A stretch of DNA of 64,000 nucleotides from an uncultured Flavobacteriaceae bacterium (GCA_943789465.1 CALSUF010000001.1:186001-250000); one strand, 5' to 3'. Shown: positions 16,478-27,989, counted from the first letter of the stretch. A program made the numbers and translations. The notes: generated by a model not told the origin, from the letters alone.

Positions 16478-19258
16478 ATGAAAACAATTTTAAAGACTTT
16501 AGTCTTACTTTTCTGTGTTGCATCTTTTGCACAAACAACAGTAAAAGGAACTGTTAATGATGACAGTGGACTACCATTACCAGGTGCTAACATTATTGTA
16601 GTTGGAACATCAACAGGGGTCGTTACAGACTTTGATGGGAACTTTACTTTAAACGTTAGCCAAAACCCTCCTTTTTCAATTCAAGTGAGTAGTGTAGGTT
16701 TTGAAACACTTTCACAAGAAATCACAAAGAACAATGAAACTGTCGCAATCGTACTCAACGAAGGTAGCTTCCTTGATGAGGTTGTTATTTCTGCGTCTCG
16801 AACACCAGAACGTATTTTTGAATCTCCTGTAACAGTAGAGCGTTTTGGAATTAAAGACATCAAGACTTCTGCATCTGCTGATTTTTATGGCGGTTTAGAA
16901 AACTTGAAAGGCGTGGATGTGAACACCAACAGTTTGACATTTAAATCTGTTAACACGCGTGGTTTTGCAACCTTTGCAAACAACCGTTTTATGCAGCTTG
17001 TTGACGGAATGGACAATTCAACTCCAGCACTTAACTTTCCTATTGGAAACTTAGTGGGAATGATTGAAACTGATGTGCAAAGTGTAGAATTACTTCCAGG
17101 AGCATCATCTGCACTCTATGGTGCCAATGCTTTTAACGGAATCTTATTTATGACAAGTAAAAACCCGTTCGATCACGATGGGATCAGTACAAGTTTAAAA
17201 AGAGGTATTACATCTCAAGAATCTGCTGGCGACAATACTTACACCGATTTTGGAATTCGAGTAGCACATAAATTCAGTAACAAATTTGCTGCCAAAGCAA
17301 ACTTTGGCTGGTTGAAGGGAACAGACTGGGCTGCAACAAGTGAAGTTGATAGCGATATGATTGGCGGCACAAGAGCCACCAACTTAAATTACAACGGAAT
17401 TAATGTCTATGGAGATGAAGTTTCTACTGGGATTAAAGAAGTGGCTGTAGCACTAGAAGCTTTAGGCATATTGCCTGCAGGTGCAAATGCTTTAGTACCA
17501 AACGTTGCTGTGAGTAGAACAGGATACAACGAAAGAGATTTAACAAATTACAATGCCGAAAGTATCAAAGCAGATTGGGGACTTTACTACAGACCTTTTG
17601 AAAATGACTTTGAAATTTCATACGTTGGTAAAGTAGGAACAGGTTCTACCATATACCAAGGCATCAACCGATATGCGATTAACAACTTTTTTCAAGAGCA
17701 GCATAAATTAGAGGTGAAAAATGATAACTTCTTTGTAAGAGGATATGTTGTTTCAGATAACGCTGGAGATTCTTATGATATGGTCTTTACAGGGATTAAT
17801 ATCAACAGAGCATGGAAAGACGATGTAACATGGTTTGGTGAATATGCTGGAACTTATGTACAGTCTACTTTAGGTGGTGCAACAGATGCACAAGCGCATG
17901 CTGCTGCAAGAACCGTTGCTGATACGGGTCGATTCTTACCTGGTTCTGATGACTTTCAAAATGCATTCAATACAAGCGTTAATGATCCAGACTTAACTAC
18001 AGGATCTAAGTTTCAGGATGCTTCTAAATACTACCATGCAGATGCTAACTACAATTTTGCACATTTAATTGATGCAGTTGACATCCAAGTAGGGGGGTCC
18101 TTTAGACAATACAGCTTAAATTCTTCTGGAACTATTTATACAGATTACGATGGTGCCATCAACTACTCTGAATTTGGGGTTTATACACAACTTCAAAAAG
18201 AATTGGAATTGAGCGCTGATGCAAAATTAAAATTTACAGGGTCGGTTCGTTATGACAAATCAGAATTTTTCGATGGCTTCTTCTCACCTAGATTGTCTGC
18301 TGGTTTAACCATAAACAGAAACCATAACATTAGATTGTCTGGACAAACTGGTTTTAGAAATCCAACCACACAAGATTTATTTATTGGTCTGGATGCAGGA
18401 CGTGCTTTACTTGTAGGGTCTGCACCAAACAACTTAGACCGTTATTCAAATGTGTTTGATGTTTCTCAAACAGGGCAAGCTGCTTTTGGACAACCAAGTT
18501 CAATCACTCAAACAGGTTCTGCTGCTTACAACAATTCTTATACAGCTACTTCAGTGGGAATGTTAGGAGTTACTGGAAATCCAGCTGATTTAGTAGTTGC
18601 AAATCCAGACGTCGTGAAACCAGAACAAGTGACCGCATTTGAAATAGGATACCGTGGTAAATTTGACAATTTAATTGTTGATTTGAGTGCCTACCACAAT
18701 TCATATAAAGACTTTATTTCGACAGAAATTGTAGTTGCTCCTTTATATGGAGTTGCAGGAGATGGTGGACTTTCAGTTGCTTCTATTGCCAATGGCGATT
18801 ATACAGCCTACAGTGCCTACACAAACTCAAGAGCTGGGATTACATCCTATGGAGCTTCTATTGGATTGTCAACAAAAGTATTTGGTGACTTTGACTTAAG
18901 CGGTAACTATACCTACGCTAAAATGGAAGAAGATAATAACTTTCCTGATTTCAATACAAACTTTAATACTCCAGAACATAAATTCAAGGCTTCTTTTGGA
19001 AATACAGCCTTATTTGAAAACTTTGGATTTAACGTGGCATACAGATTTAGTGATGATTACTTCTGGGAAGCATCATTTGGAAATGGTGTCGTAGAAGAAT
19101 TCCATACCGTAGATGCACAAATCAACTATGCTGTACCAAGTATTAAATCAACGTTCAAAGCAGGTGCTACCAATTTATTAGGAACTGAATACAATATGGC
19201 ATTTGGAACTGGAAACATTGGGTCAATTTACTTCCTATCTTGGACTATTAACAACTAA
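16478..19258 (+). CDS. TonB-dependent outer membrane receptor
   Basis: This 926-residue outer membrane transporter has a signal peptide (MKTILKTLVLLFCVASFAQ). A carboxypeptidase-regulatory-like domain follows (about 20-105; VKGTVNDDSGLPLPGANIIV), then a TonB plug beginning near VVISASRTPERIF with NTRGFATFANNRFMQLVDG and ELLPGASSALYGANAFNGIL, then a long beta-barrel ending in SIYFLSWTINN. The plug and barrel are intact. It is followed after 11 nt by an SGNH-hydrolase lipoprotein, which is probably its surface partner. There is no SusD, so it is not a classical polysaccharide-utilisation SusC/D pair. The substrate is unknown. Confidence 0.93.
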   Translation: MKTILKTLVLLFCVASFAQTTVKGTVNDDSGLPLPGANIIVVGTSTGVVTDFDGNFTLNVSQNPPFSIQVSSVGFETLSQEITKNNETVAIVLNEGSFLDEVVISASRTPERIFESPVTVERFGIKDIKTSASADFYGGLENLKGVDVNTNSLTFKSVNTRGFATFANNRFMQLVDGMDNSTPALNFPIGNLVGMIETDVQSVELLPGASSALYGANAFNGILFMTSKNPFDHDGISTSLKRGITSQESAGDNTYTDFGIRVAHKFSNKFAAKANFGWLKGTDWAATSEVDSDMIGGTRATNLNYNGINVYGDEVSTGIKEVAVALEALGILPAGANALVPNVAVSRTGYNERDLTNYNAESIKADWGLYYRPFENDFEISYVGKVGTGSTIYQGINRYAINNFFQEQHKLEVKNDNFFVRGYVVSDNAGDSYDMVFTGININRAWKDDVTWFGEYAGTYVQSTLGGATDAQAHAAARTVADTGRFLPGSDDFQNAFNTSVNDPDLTTGSKFQDASKYYHADANYNFAHLIDAVDIQVGGSFRQYSLNSSGTIYTDYDGAINYSEFGVYTQLQKELELSADAKLKFTGSVRYDKSEFFDGFFSPRLSAGLTINRNHNIRLSGQTGFRNPTTQDLFIGLDAGRALLVGSAPNNLDRYSNVFDVSQTGQAAFGQPSSITQTGSAAYNNSYTATSVGMLGVTGNPADLVVANPDVVKPEQVTAFEIGYRGKFDNLIVDLSAYHNSYKDFISTEIVVAPLYGVAGDGGLSVASIANGDYTAYSAYTNSRAGITSYGASIGLSTKVFGDFDLSGNYTYAKMEEDNNFPDFNTNFNTPEHKFKASFGNTALFENFGFNVAYRFSDDYFWEASFGNGVVEEFHTVDAQINYAVPSIKSTFKAGATNLLGTEYNMAFGTGNIGSIYFLSWTINN

Positions 19259-19269
19259 TAATTAAAACT

Positions 19270-20793
19270 ATGAAACATATAAAATATATATTACTTAGTG
19301 CTGTAGTTCTTGGATTTACGGCATGTAATGACGTAGAAGACGTGCTTGAAGCTAATGGAGAAACCACAGAAACAACCATGCTTCCAGAACTAAATGCAGG
19401 AGATTTAGATTTCTCTAACTATATAGCAGTTGGACCTTCATTTAGTGCAGGAGTTTCAGATGGAACTGTCTTCTTAGCAAGTCAAGAAAATTCTTGGCCT
19501 AACATAATGTCTAAAGAATTTGCAAAAGCTGGAGGTGGTGAATTTAGACAACCTACCATGAGTGATAACTTTGGAGGACTCGCTCTTGGAGGGACTCGAA
19601 TTGTAGGACCAAGACTTGTTTTTAATGGATCAGGACCAGCTCCGTTAGAATCTGTAATTGGCGCAGTAACCGTTCAGACAGACATCTTAGATAATCCAGC
19701 AGGACCTTTCAATAATTTAGGAGTGCCAGGCGCAAGAAGTTTTCACTTTACAGCAGCAGGGTATGGAAATATTGCGAATGTAGCTACTGGATCTGCAAAC
19801 CCTTACGCCACTCGACTGACTGGAAGTACACCAAACGCATCCATCATTGAAGTTGCAGCCTCTCAAAATCCATCATTTTTCACTTTATCTCTATTCGGAG
19901 GAAATGATGTTTTAGGATATGCCACGGGTGGAGCAGATCAAACTACAGATCAAATTACTGACTTAGCGACATTTGAAGCAGTGCTTGATATTGCTTTAAC
20001 AGCATTAACTGCCGATGGAGCCGATGGAGTGGTTTCAGGAACGCCGTATGTTACAGATTTACCGTATTTTAATGCAGTGCCTTTTAATGTTGTACCTTTA
20101 GATGACACTACAGCGACTGCAGTTAATGGTGGATATGCGGCATATAACGGTGGAATTCAAACCGCTTTAGCTGCACTTACTGGGACTGGATTATTCACTG
20201 CTGAAGAAGCAGAACAAAGAACAATTACATTTGCAGCAGGTCAAAATGCTGTTGTAATTGTTGATGAAGACCTTACAGATCTAGGTGCAATAAACCCTGC
20301 ATTTGCTGCTTTACCAAAATACAGACAAGCAACAGCTGCAGATTTATTAGTACTTACAAGTGCATCATTTATAGGGACATTAGCAGATCCGAGCAATCCA
20401 CTTTCTGTAAACGGAGTTGCGATTCCATTAGCTGATAAATGGGTCGTTACTGAAACAGAATTAGTAGAAATCATTAGCGCAACTGACGCTATGAACATGA
20501 GTATTCAAGCTGCTGCTGAGAGTTATGGTATTGCTTATGTAGACTTACAAGCAATTTTAACACAAGCTTCAACAGGTGGAATTGTATTTGATGATTATAC
20601 ATTAGATTCAAATCTTGTAACTGGAGGTTTAGTAAGTTTAGACGGAGTACATTTAACAGCAAGAGGCTATGCGTATATGGCAAACTCTTTCTTACTAGCT
20701 ATTGACAATCACTACGGGTCTAATTTCGTAGCTTCAGGAAATGTTGCCAAAGCAGGAGATTATCCAACAAATTATTCGCCATTATTGCAATAA
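19270..20793 (+). CDS. SGNH/GDSL-family hydrolase lipoprotein
   Basis: This 507-residue lipoprotein has its lipobox at Cys19 (VVLGFTAC). The SGNH blocks are all visible: block I YIAVGPSFSAG, with the nucleophile candidate Ser57 and Pro where GDS/GNS is usual; block II glycine in NLGVPGARS; block III GGND at 210-213; block V DGVHLTARGY with Asp458 and His461. The catalytic residues are thus present, though block I is unusual. A long insert (about 220-430) separates blocks III and V. It is the second gene of a pair with the TonB receptor and ends before a strong terminator. It is probably an esterase or lipase on the outer membrane surface that prepares substrate for the receptor. Confidence 0.85.
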   Translation: MKHIKYILLSAVVLGFTACNDVEDVLEANGETTETTMLPELNAGDLDFSNYIAVGPSFSAGVSDGTVFLASQENSWPNIMSKEFAKAGGGEFRQPTMSDNFGGLALGGTRIVGPRLVFNGSGPAPLESVIGAVTVQTDILDNPAGPFNNLGVPGARSFHFTAAGYGNIANVATGSANPYATRLTGSTPNASIIEVAASQNPSFFTLSLFGGNDVLGYATGGADQTTDQITDLATFEAVLDIALTALTADGADGVVSGTPYVTDLPYFNAVPFNVVPLDDTTATAVNGGYAAYNGGIQTALAALTGTGLFTAEEAEQRTITFAAGQNAVVIVDEDLTDLGAINPAFAALPKYRQATAADLLVLTSASFIGTLADPSNPLSVNGVAIPLADKWVVTETELVEIISATDAMNMSIQAAAESYGIAYVDLQAILTQASTGGIVFDDYTLDSNLVTGGLVSLDGVHLTARGYAYMANSFLLAIDNHYGSNFVASGNVAKAGDYPTNYSPLLQ

Positions 20794-20818
20794 TTATTTC
20801 TGAATATAAAAATCATAA

Positions 20819-22435
<1,617 letters not shown>

Positions 22436-22445
22436 AAAATAAATT

Positions 22446-22721
22446 ATGTATTTAGAAATTGTAACTCCAGAAGCAACCATATTCAAAGGGGAAGTAAACA
22501 GTGTTTCTGTCCCTGGTGTGAATGGTGATTTTGAAATGCTAAACAATCACGCTGCAGTAGTATCGATCCTTAAAAAAGGGTTTGTAAAAATAAATGGAGA
22601 ACTTGAGCTTGATGATTCAAACAAAACACTTTTTGAGCAAAAGGATAAAGGCTATTGGTTTGCCATTGAATCTGGCGCGATTGAAATGAACGCTAATAAA
22701 ATTATCATATTAGCCGACTAA
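22446..22721 (+). CDS. atpC: F1 ATP synthase subunit epsilon, short form
   Basis: This 91-residue protein matches the N-terminal beta-sandwich of epsilon: MYLEIVTPEATIFKGEV, VSVPGVNGDFEMLNNHA. It ends at IIILAD without the C-terminal helical hairpin that inhibits ATP hydrolysis in E. coli-type epsilon subunits. Short epsilon subunits are usual in Bacteroidota. The sequence predicts that inhibition by the epsilon C-terminus does not operate here. It pairs with atpD and is closed by a strong terminator. Confidence 0.95.
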   Translation: MYLEIVTPEATIFKGEVNSVSVPGVNGDFEMLNNHAAVVSILKKGFVKINGELELDDSNKTLFEQKDKGYWFAIESGAIEMNANKIIILAD

Positions 22722-22745
22722 CAATTCCTGATTTTAAAAAATTGA

Positions 22746-22775
22746 AAGCTCAAACGTCTGTTTGGGCTTTTTTTA
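22746..22775 (+). terminator. Intrinsic terminator after atpC
   Basis: A 10-bp stem (AAGCTCAAAC with GTTTGGGCTT, one G-T pair) with loop GTCT is followed by a T-run. It touches the stop codon of the converging enoyl-CoA hydratase gene. Confidence 0.87.
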
Positions 22776-23555
22776 TTTTCCTGGGAATTTAGATTTTCGT
22801 TTTTCTAAAAAAGCAGTCGTTCCTTCTTCAAAATCCTCAGTATCAAAACACTTTCCAAATTCTGATATTTCGACGTCATAGCCGTTTACCCCATCTTTAT
22901 AATTGGCGTTAATGGCTTTGATAGCAGCAGAAATGGCTAAAGAAGAATTTGATTTAATTTTATCTGCTAAGGCATAACACTTTGGTAGCAATTCTTCTTG
23001 AGGAACCACGTGATTTACAAGTCCATAACTGAGAGCTGTTGTGGCATCAATCATGTTGGCTGTCATAGTCAACTCCATAGCACGTCCCTTGCCTATAAGC
23101 TGCGCCAAGCGTTGCGTTCCACCATATCCAGGGATGAGCCCTAAAGACACTTCTGGCAAGCCCATACGCGCATTGGTACTAGCGAGTCGAAAATGTGCAG
23201 ACATGGCCAATTCCAATCCGCCACCAAGTGCAAATCCATTAACCGCAGCAATTACTGGCGTTGATAAATTCTCAATAAAATCAAACAATAAATCTTGACC
23301 TTCTTTTGACAATGCAGCACCTTCTTCTGAATCATAATTTGCAAACTCACTGATATCAGCTCCTGCAACAAAAGCCTTTTCACCACTGCCAGTAATGATA
23401 ATGACTTTCGTGTCAGTATCAACATCTGCCAATTTAAAAGCGGTATGCAATTCAAAAATAGTGTTGCTGTTTAAAGCGTTTAATTTTGTGGGTCTGTTGA
23501 TTGTAATGGTTGTTATACCGTCACTAAAATCACTTAAAATTGTATTATAATTCAT
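22773..23555 (-). CDS. Enoyl-CoA hydratase/isomerase family protein
   Basis: This 260-residue crotonase-fold protein has both catalytic glutamates of true enoyl-CoA hydratases: Glu115 in GGGLELAM and Glu135 in MGLPEVSLG, exactly 20 residues apart as in mitochondrial hydratase. The oxyanion-hole stretch AGADISEF and IPGYGGTQRL are also present. It probably hydrates trans-2-enoyl-CoA in fatty-acid or amino-acid breakdown. The start is the ATG at 23555 (MNYNTILSDF), because the longer frame lies inside the histidine kinase gene. It overlaps that gene by 11 nt. Confidence 0.92.
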   Translation of the reverse strand: MNYNTILSDFSDGITTITINRPTKLNALNSNTIFELHTAFKLADVDTDTKVIIITGSGEKAFVAGADISEFANYDSEEGAALSKEGQDLLFDFIENLSTPVIAAVNGFALGGGLELAMSAHFRLASTNARMGLPEVSLGLIPGYGGTQRLAQLIGKGRAMELTMTANMIDATTALSYGLVNHVVPQEELLPKCYALADKIKSNSSLAISAAIKAINANYKDGVNGYDVEISEFGKCFDTEDFEEGTTAFLEKRKSKFPGK

Positions 23556-25011
23556 CTGTAAATTGTTTAGGGAAACGCACTGTAAACTGGCTACCCTCAT
23601 CTATAATAGATGAGAAGTTAATACTACCGTTATACGTATCAATCATGTTTTTTATCATTGGTAAGCCAAGCCCCATACCACTTGTTTTGGTGGTGAACTT
23701 GGGCTCAAAAATTCTGTCTTCAATTGCTTTTGTAATTCCACTGCCATTATCTTTGACCTCAATTACAATATCGGTATTGTCCGAATATAAGTGGATACTG
23801 ATCTGAGGAGGGCGATCCTGTGGAATGGATTGGATGGCATTTTTTACTAAGTTTGTAATAATCCGAATCAATTGAGATCGGTCAAAATTAGCAATGATTT
23901 CAGATTCTTTTGAAATAAATTTAATGTCACTTTCTGGGAAAATATCGAGGGTCAACTCCACTACTTCCACCACATTCAAAAGTTCGAGCTTTTGAGCAGG
24001 CATTTTTGCAAAATCTGAAAAGGCCGATGCAATAGAATTCATGGTGTCTATCTGTTGAATTAAAGTCTTCGTATATTCCTCCACTTTTTTATCAATATTG
24101 GGGTCATGTGGGTCAAATTTACGCTGAAAGCTTTGGACACTTAAACGCATAGGCGTCAACGGGTTTTTGATTTCATGAGCCACTTGTTTTGCCATTTCTC
24201 TCCAAGCTTGTTCTCGTTCGCTAGTTGCTAGTTTTTTTACACTATCTTCCAATTCGTCAATCATGTTATTGTAGGATTCAACCAAAGCAGAAACCTCTAA
24301 ACTAGCCCCTTTCAATTCAATTTTTTGATTGCGCTTTTCTAAGCGCGTACCTTTCATTTTATCACGAATCGTTTGAAGTGATTTTGTAATATATTTAGAC
24401 ACAAAATAGGCGAAAGCGATAGCAACCAAAATCATGATGATGTATGCATAACTCAATCGAATTAGAAATGCTTTAAGTTCGCCGTAGTTTAAAGAATCAT
24501 CATCAAAATAAGGCACATTTAATACGCCAAGAGGTGTTGCATTAGTATCTGAAAATATCATATAAGAAGACCGGTAATCTTCCCCAAAACGTTTGATTTT
24601 TTCAACAAACCGCTTAGATATACTTTGATTAAGTTTGGTTAAAATATCGGATGACAGATGCATCTCAATAGCATTGTTTTCAAAATTTGGTTTCGACATT
24701 TTGATCAAGTCCCCATTCAAATCATAGAGATTAAAATTCACATTGTGAATATTAGCAATCTCATATATTTTGTCTTTAAATATTAAGGGCAAGTTCTCTG
24801 TTTTAACCTCCCAAGTCGTTTCTTTTAAAACATAATTTATACTCGAAATAAGTTGAGCCTCCTTTCGTTCCAAACGCAAACGGTGGTAGTCTTGAGACTG
24901 CTCATTATATTGATAAATAGTCACACCAGCAATAAGTATGGATGCGACAACGACCAACATAATCATATAAATAAAAATACGAGAGCTTAAAGACAACTTG
25001 CGTTTGGCCAT
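23545..25011 (-). CDS. Membrane sensor histidine kinase (NtrY-like)
   Basis: This 488-residue two-component sensor has a membrane helix at about 12-32, a periplasmic domain (about 35-182), a second helix at about 185-205, a HAMP linker, and a HisKA domain with the phospho-acceptor His279 in AHEIKNPLTPMRLS. The HATPase domain shows the N box (NLVKNAIQSIP) and DNGSGI. The HEIKNPLTP form is typical of NtrY-type kinases. No response regulator gene is adjacent. It lies 52 nt downstream of hemJ on the same strand and overlaps the enoyl-CoA hydratase gene. The signal is unknown. Confidence 0.93.
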   Translation of the reverse strand: MAKRKLSLSSRIFIYMIMLVVVASILIAGVTIYQYNEQSQDYHRLRLERKEAQLISSINYVLKETTWEVKTENLPLIFKDKIYEIANIHNVNFNLYDLNGDLIKMSKPNFENNAIEMHLSSDILTKLNQSISKRFVEKIKRFGEDYRSSYMIFSDTNATPLGVLNVPYFDDDSLNYGELKAFLIRLSYAYIIMILVAIAFAYFVSKYITKSLQTIRDKMKGTRLEKRNQKIELKGASLEVSALVESYNNMIDELEDSVKKLATSEREQAWREMAKQVAHEIKNPLTPMRLSVQSFQRKFDPHDPNIDKKVEEYTKTLIQQIDTMNSIASAFSDFAKMPAQKLELLNVVEVVELTLDIFPESDIKFISKESEIIANFDRSQLIRIITNLVKNAIQSIPQDRPPQISIHLYSDNTDIVIEVKDNGSGITKAIEDRIFEPKFTTKTSGMGLGLPMIKNMIDTYNGSINFSSIIDEGSQFTVRFPKQFTDEL

Positions 25012-25063
25012 AAAAATAGACTTTTGTTAAATATAGAAAAAAAACGAGTACATCGCTTAATGA

Positions 25064-25600
25064 TTACTCAGAACGTGTACGTTTATATAGCTTGATCCCC
25101 AACATTAAAAGAATTGCCAGCCCAACAAGGCCCAACATTCCATAAGCCATGTTGAGAGTGCTTTTTAATAATACCAAAAACACAACGGCAAAAAGAATGA
25201 GAGTAGCTCCTTCGTTCCAAATGCGCATAAAGTTAGAGGTATATTTGATTTGATTTTTTTGAAGTTCTTTAAAAATAAGGTGAGTTTTGAGGTGGTACAT
25301 AATAAGTAACACTACAAATCCTAATTTTGCATGCATCCAAGGCTGCTCAAACCAATAAGGTGCTAGCGCCAAAAGCCAGATTCCAAATAAAATAGCCAAA
25401 ATTGCAGAAGGCCATGTAATAATATACCACAAGCGTTTGGCCATGAGTTTTAGTTGTGTCCCTAAAATTTCTTTTTCTGGAGATGATTTTAAAGACGCTT
25501 CTATATGGTAAATAAAAATACGAGGAATATAAAATAAGCCTGCAAACCATGTGATTACAAAAATTAAGTGAAGTGATTTGATATAGTTATAATACTCCAT
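25064..25600 (-). CDS. hemJ: HemJ-type protoporphyrinogen IX oxidase
   Basis: This 178-residue membrane protein has four to five helices. It opens with YIKSLHLIFVITWFAGLFY then IPRIFIYHIEA, the HemJ (formerly UPF0093) signature with a conserved early histidine (His11) and the PRxFxYH motif. HemJ oxidises protoporphyrinogen IX to protoporphyrin IX, the step before ferrochelatase. Position supports the call: it lies in the hemH strand of a heme cluster that otherwise lacks hemG and hemY. It is 2 nt beyond the MATE gene. Confidence 0.9.
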   Translation of the reverse strand: MEYYNYIKSLHLIFVITWFAGLFYIPRIFIYHIEASLKSSPEKEILGTQLKLMAKRLWYIITWPSAILAILFGIWLLALAPYWFEQPWMHAKLGFVVLLIMYHLKTHLIFKELQKNQIKYTSNFMRIWNEGATLILFAVVFLVLLKSTLNMAYGMLGLVGLAILLMLGIKLYKRTRSE

Positions 25601-25602
25601 AA

Positions 25603-26952
25603 TTATGGTTTTGAAATTAATTTGGTTGAAACTTCTCTATATAAAATAGATGCTGTTAATAAAGTAGATAGCACATCCGATACAGGAAACGCCATCCATA
25701 CGCCAAGCTCACCGTACCATAAAGGTAATATAAAAATAAGAGGAATAAAGAAAAATCCTTGTCGTGACAGTGTTAGTAGTAGCGCCGGAACGGCTTTTCC
25801 AACAGCCTGGAAATACGCCGAACCAATCAGTTGAACCGCAATAATGGGCGTTGCTGCAAATACCCAACGCATCGCAGTAGGTGTTTTTTCGATCACTAAA
25901 GGGTCCGTTGTAAACATCCGCGTGATCAGTTCTGGAAATCCAATTAACATGACAAAAACAACAGAAGCCATTGTCATCGAATAGACAATTGCAATTCGAA
26001 TAGTGTGTTTGACGCGGTCATAATTTTGTGCACCATAATTATATCCTGCAATAGGCACAAATCCTTGTGTAATTCCAAAAATTGGAAATAATGCAAACAT
26101 CAACATTCGAGATACAATGGCATAAGACGTGACTGATGTCTCTCCACCAAAGTCAAATAAAATATTATTCATTAACAGGTAGGTAACACTTACAATAGCC
26201 TGGCGTGAAAGTGTCACTAATCCTAAGTTACTAATTTCTGATACAACCGATTTTTGTAATTTAAAGTCTGGTAATGAGATTTTCATTTCAGAATTCTTAG
26301 ACATAAAAAACCAAAAAATAAACGCAAAACAAAACACATAAGACCCTGTTGTAGCCCACGCGGCACCCATCATTCCCAAGTCCATTACATTTATAAAAAG
26401 TACATCTAGTAATAAATTTGAAACTGATGGAATCATCATGGCGTACATAGCAAACTTGGGTTTACCTTCCGCTCGAATCACTGTATTACCCATCATAGAA
26501 AGTGCTAGAAAAGGAACGCCATAGAGTACAATTCGATAGTATGTTTTTGCAGGTTCAAAAATAGCACCCTTACCCCCAAAAGTGGGGATAATTCCATCAA
26601 TATAGTACAAGCCAAAAAACACTAGAACAACCGTTAATAGAATGGTCATCGTAATTTGATTTCCAAATGTTTTTAAGGCTTTTGGTGCCTCTTTAGCACC
26701 CAATGCTCGGGATATTATAGAGGACCCTCCGATCCCAATAGACATTCCTAACGCAGCAATAAAAAACGAGACGGGCAATACTACATTTATGGCCGCAATA
26801 GCCTGTGATCCAATCCAATGCCCAACAAAAATAGTGTCTACTAAAATATTAAGCGACATGACTAAAATCCCTATAGATGCTGGAACTGCCTGTCTGATTA
26901 ATAGTTTACCAATGGTTTCAGTGCCAAAGTCGTGTGAAGTGGATTTGATCAT
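25603..26952 (-). CDS. MATE-family efflux transporter
   Basis: This 449-residue protein has about twelve membrane helices in two similar halves and the MATE pattern: AVPASIGILVMSLNILVDT near the start, IGGSSIISRALGAK, and GYNYGAQNYDRVK in the second half. MATE proteins expel organic cations or other compounds using an ion gradient. The start is the ATG at 26952, because the longer frame enters hemH. It lies between hemH (10 nt upstream) and hemJ (2 nt downstream). A role in porphyrin or intermediate export is possible from position, but nothing in the sequence shows the substrate. Confidence 0.92.
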   Translation of the reverse strand: MIKSTSHDFGTETIGKLLIRQAVPASIGILVMSLNILVDTIFVGHWIGSQAIAAINVVLPVSFFIAALGMSIGIGGSSIISRALGAKEAPKALKTFGNQITMTILLTVVLVFFGLYYIDGIIPTFGGKGAIFEPAKTYYRIVLYGVPFLALSMMGNTVIRAEGKPKFAMYAMMIPSVSNLLLDVLFINVMDLGMMGAAWATTGSYVFCFAFIFWFFMSKNSEMKISLPDFKLQKSVVSEISNLGLVTLSRQAIVSVTYLLMNNILFDFGGETSVTSYAIVSRMLMFALFPIFGITQGFVPIAGYNYGAQNYDRVKHTIRIAIVYSMTMASVVFVMLIGFPELITRMFTTDPLVIEKTPTAMRWVFAATPIIAVQLIGSAYFQAVGKAVPALLLTLSRQGFFFIPLIFILPLWYGELGVWMAFPVSDVLSTLLTASILYREVSTKLISKP

Positions 26953-26962
26953 GTAGTATTTC

Positions 26963-27979
26963 TTATTTGGAAGCCCATTCTGTAACCCATTTAGCAAGAA
27001 GCGATACCCAGGCAGGATCGTCATTCAAACAAGGAATAGTTGTAAACTCTTTTCCACCAACTTCATGAAATATTTCTTCTCCTTCCATAGCAATTTCTTC
27101 AAGTGTCTCAAGACAATCACTCACAAAAGCGGGAGTTGCAATAGCCATAGACTTAGTCCCTTCTTTGCCTAATCGCTCAATGGTTCTGTCAGTATAAGGC
27201 TGTAACCATGGATCAAATCCTAAACGCGATTGAAACGAAGTTGAATAGACCGCATCCTCAAGCCCTAATTCTTCGCCTACTAAGCGTGTGACTTCAAGAC
27301 ATTGATGTTTGTAACAATAGGCATGGGCTTCGGACGGAGTAATACAGCACGATTTATCTATCTTACAATGTGACTTTGTAATGTCACTTTTTCGGATATG
27401 TCGTTCTGGAATGCCGTGATAAGAAAACAATAAATGTTCGTATGTTTTTCCTTTTAAAGATTCCTTAATTGTATTGGATAAGACTTTGATATACTCTGGA
27501 TTGTTGTAAAATGGCGGCAAGTCAGAAAGGGTTAACTGCGGAAAATGAGCATCTCTTAATTCCTTAGCGAGCACCAAAATTGTTTCAGTAGTTGCCATTG
27601 CATATTGCGGGTACAAAGGAACAATTAAAACCTCATCAACTCCTTGATCGACTAATTTTTGAAGCCCCTTTTTAATGGTTATACTTCCATAACGCATGGC
27701 GAGCGCTATGGGCATTTCGACTTCTTGTTTTAATTTATGCTCTAAGCGCTCAGACAAAACAATAAGTGGAGACCCTTCTTCCCACCATATTTTTTTATAG
27801 GCTTTAGCCGATATTTTAGGGCGCGTATTTAAAATGATGCCTTTCACTAAAAGCGTTCGAGCCCATAAGGGTACATCGATCACGCGTTCGTCCATCAAAA
27901 ATTCGCCTAAATATTTTTTCACATCTTTTGGAGTGGGACTGTCTGGAGATCCCAGATTGACTAATAAAACGCCTTTCAT
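26963..27979 (-). CDS. hemH: Ferrochelatase
   Basis: HemH inserts Fe(II) into protoporphyrin IX to make protoheme. The 338 residues include VLLVNLGSPDSP at the N-terminus, YPQYAMATTET, and the active-site motif FSYHGIPERH with catalytic His188. A cysteine-rich stretch (KIDKSCCITPSEAHAYCYKH, about 206-225) follows; its cysteine arrangement might hold a metal or cluster, but this is inference. It is preceded by an AraC-type regulator gene (10 nt) in the same unit. Confidence 0.97.
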   Translation of the reverse strand: MKGVLLVNLGSPDSPTPKDVKKYLGEFLMDERVIDVPLWARTLLVKGIILNTRPKISAKAYKKIWWEEGSPLIVLSERLEHKLKQEVEMPIALAMRYGSITIKKGLQKLVDQGVDEVLIVPLYPQYAMATTETILVLAKELRDAHFPQLTLSDLPPFYNNPEYIKVLSNTIKESLKGKTYEHLLFSYHGIPERHIRKSDITKSHCKIDKSCCITPSEAHAYCYKHQCLEVTRLVGEELGLEDAVYSTSFQSRLGFDPWLQPYTDRTIERLGKEGTKSMAIATPAFVSDCLETLEEIAMEGEEIFHEVGGKEFTTIPCLNDDPAWVSLLAKWVTEWASK

Positions 27980-27989
27980 ATAAAATTGG

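Noticed and set aside
26953-27024. N-terminal extension of the MATE protein into hemH
   Set aside because: The extra residues lie within the hemH reading region and do not match MATE N-termini; the ATG at 26952 fits.
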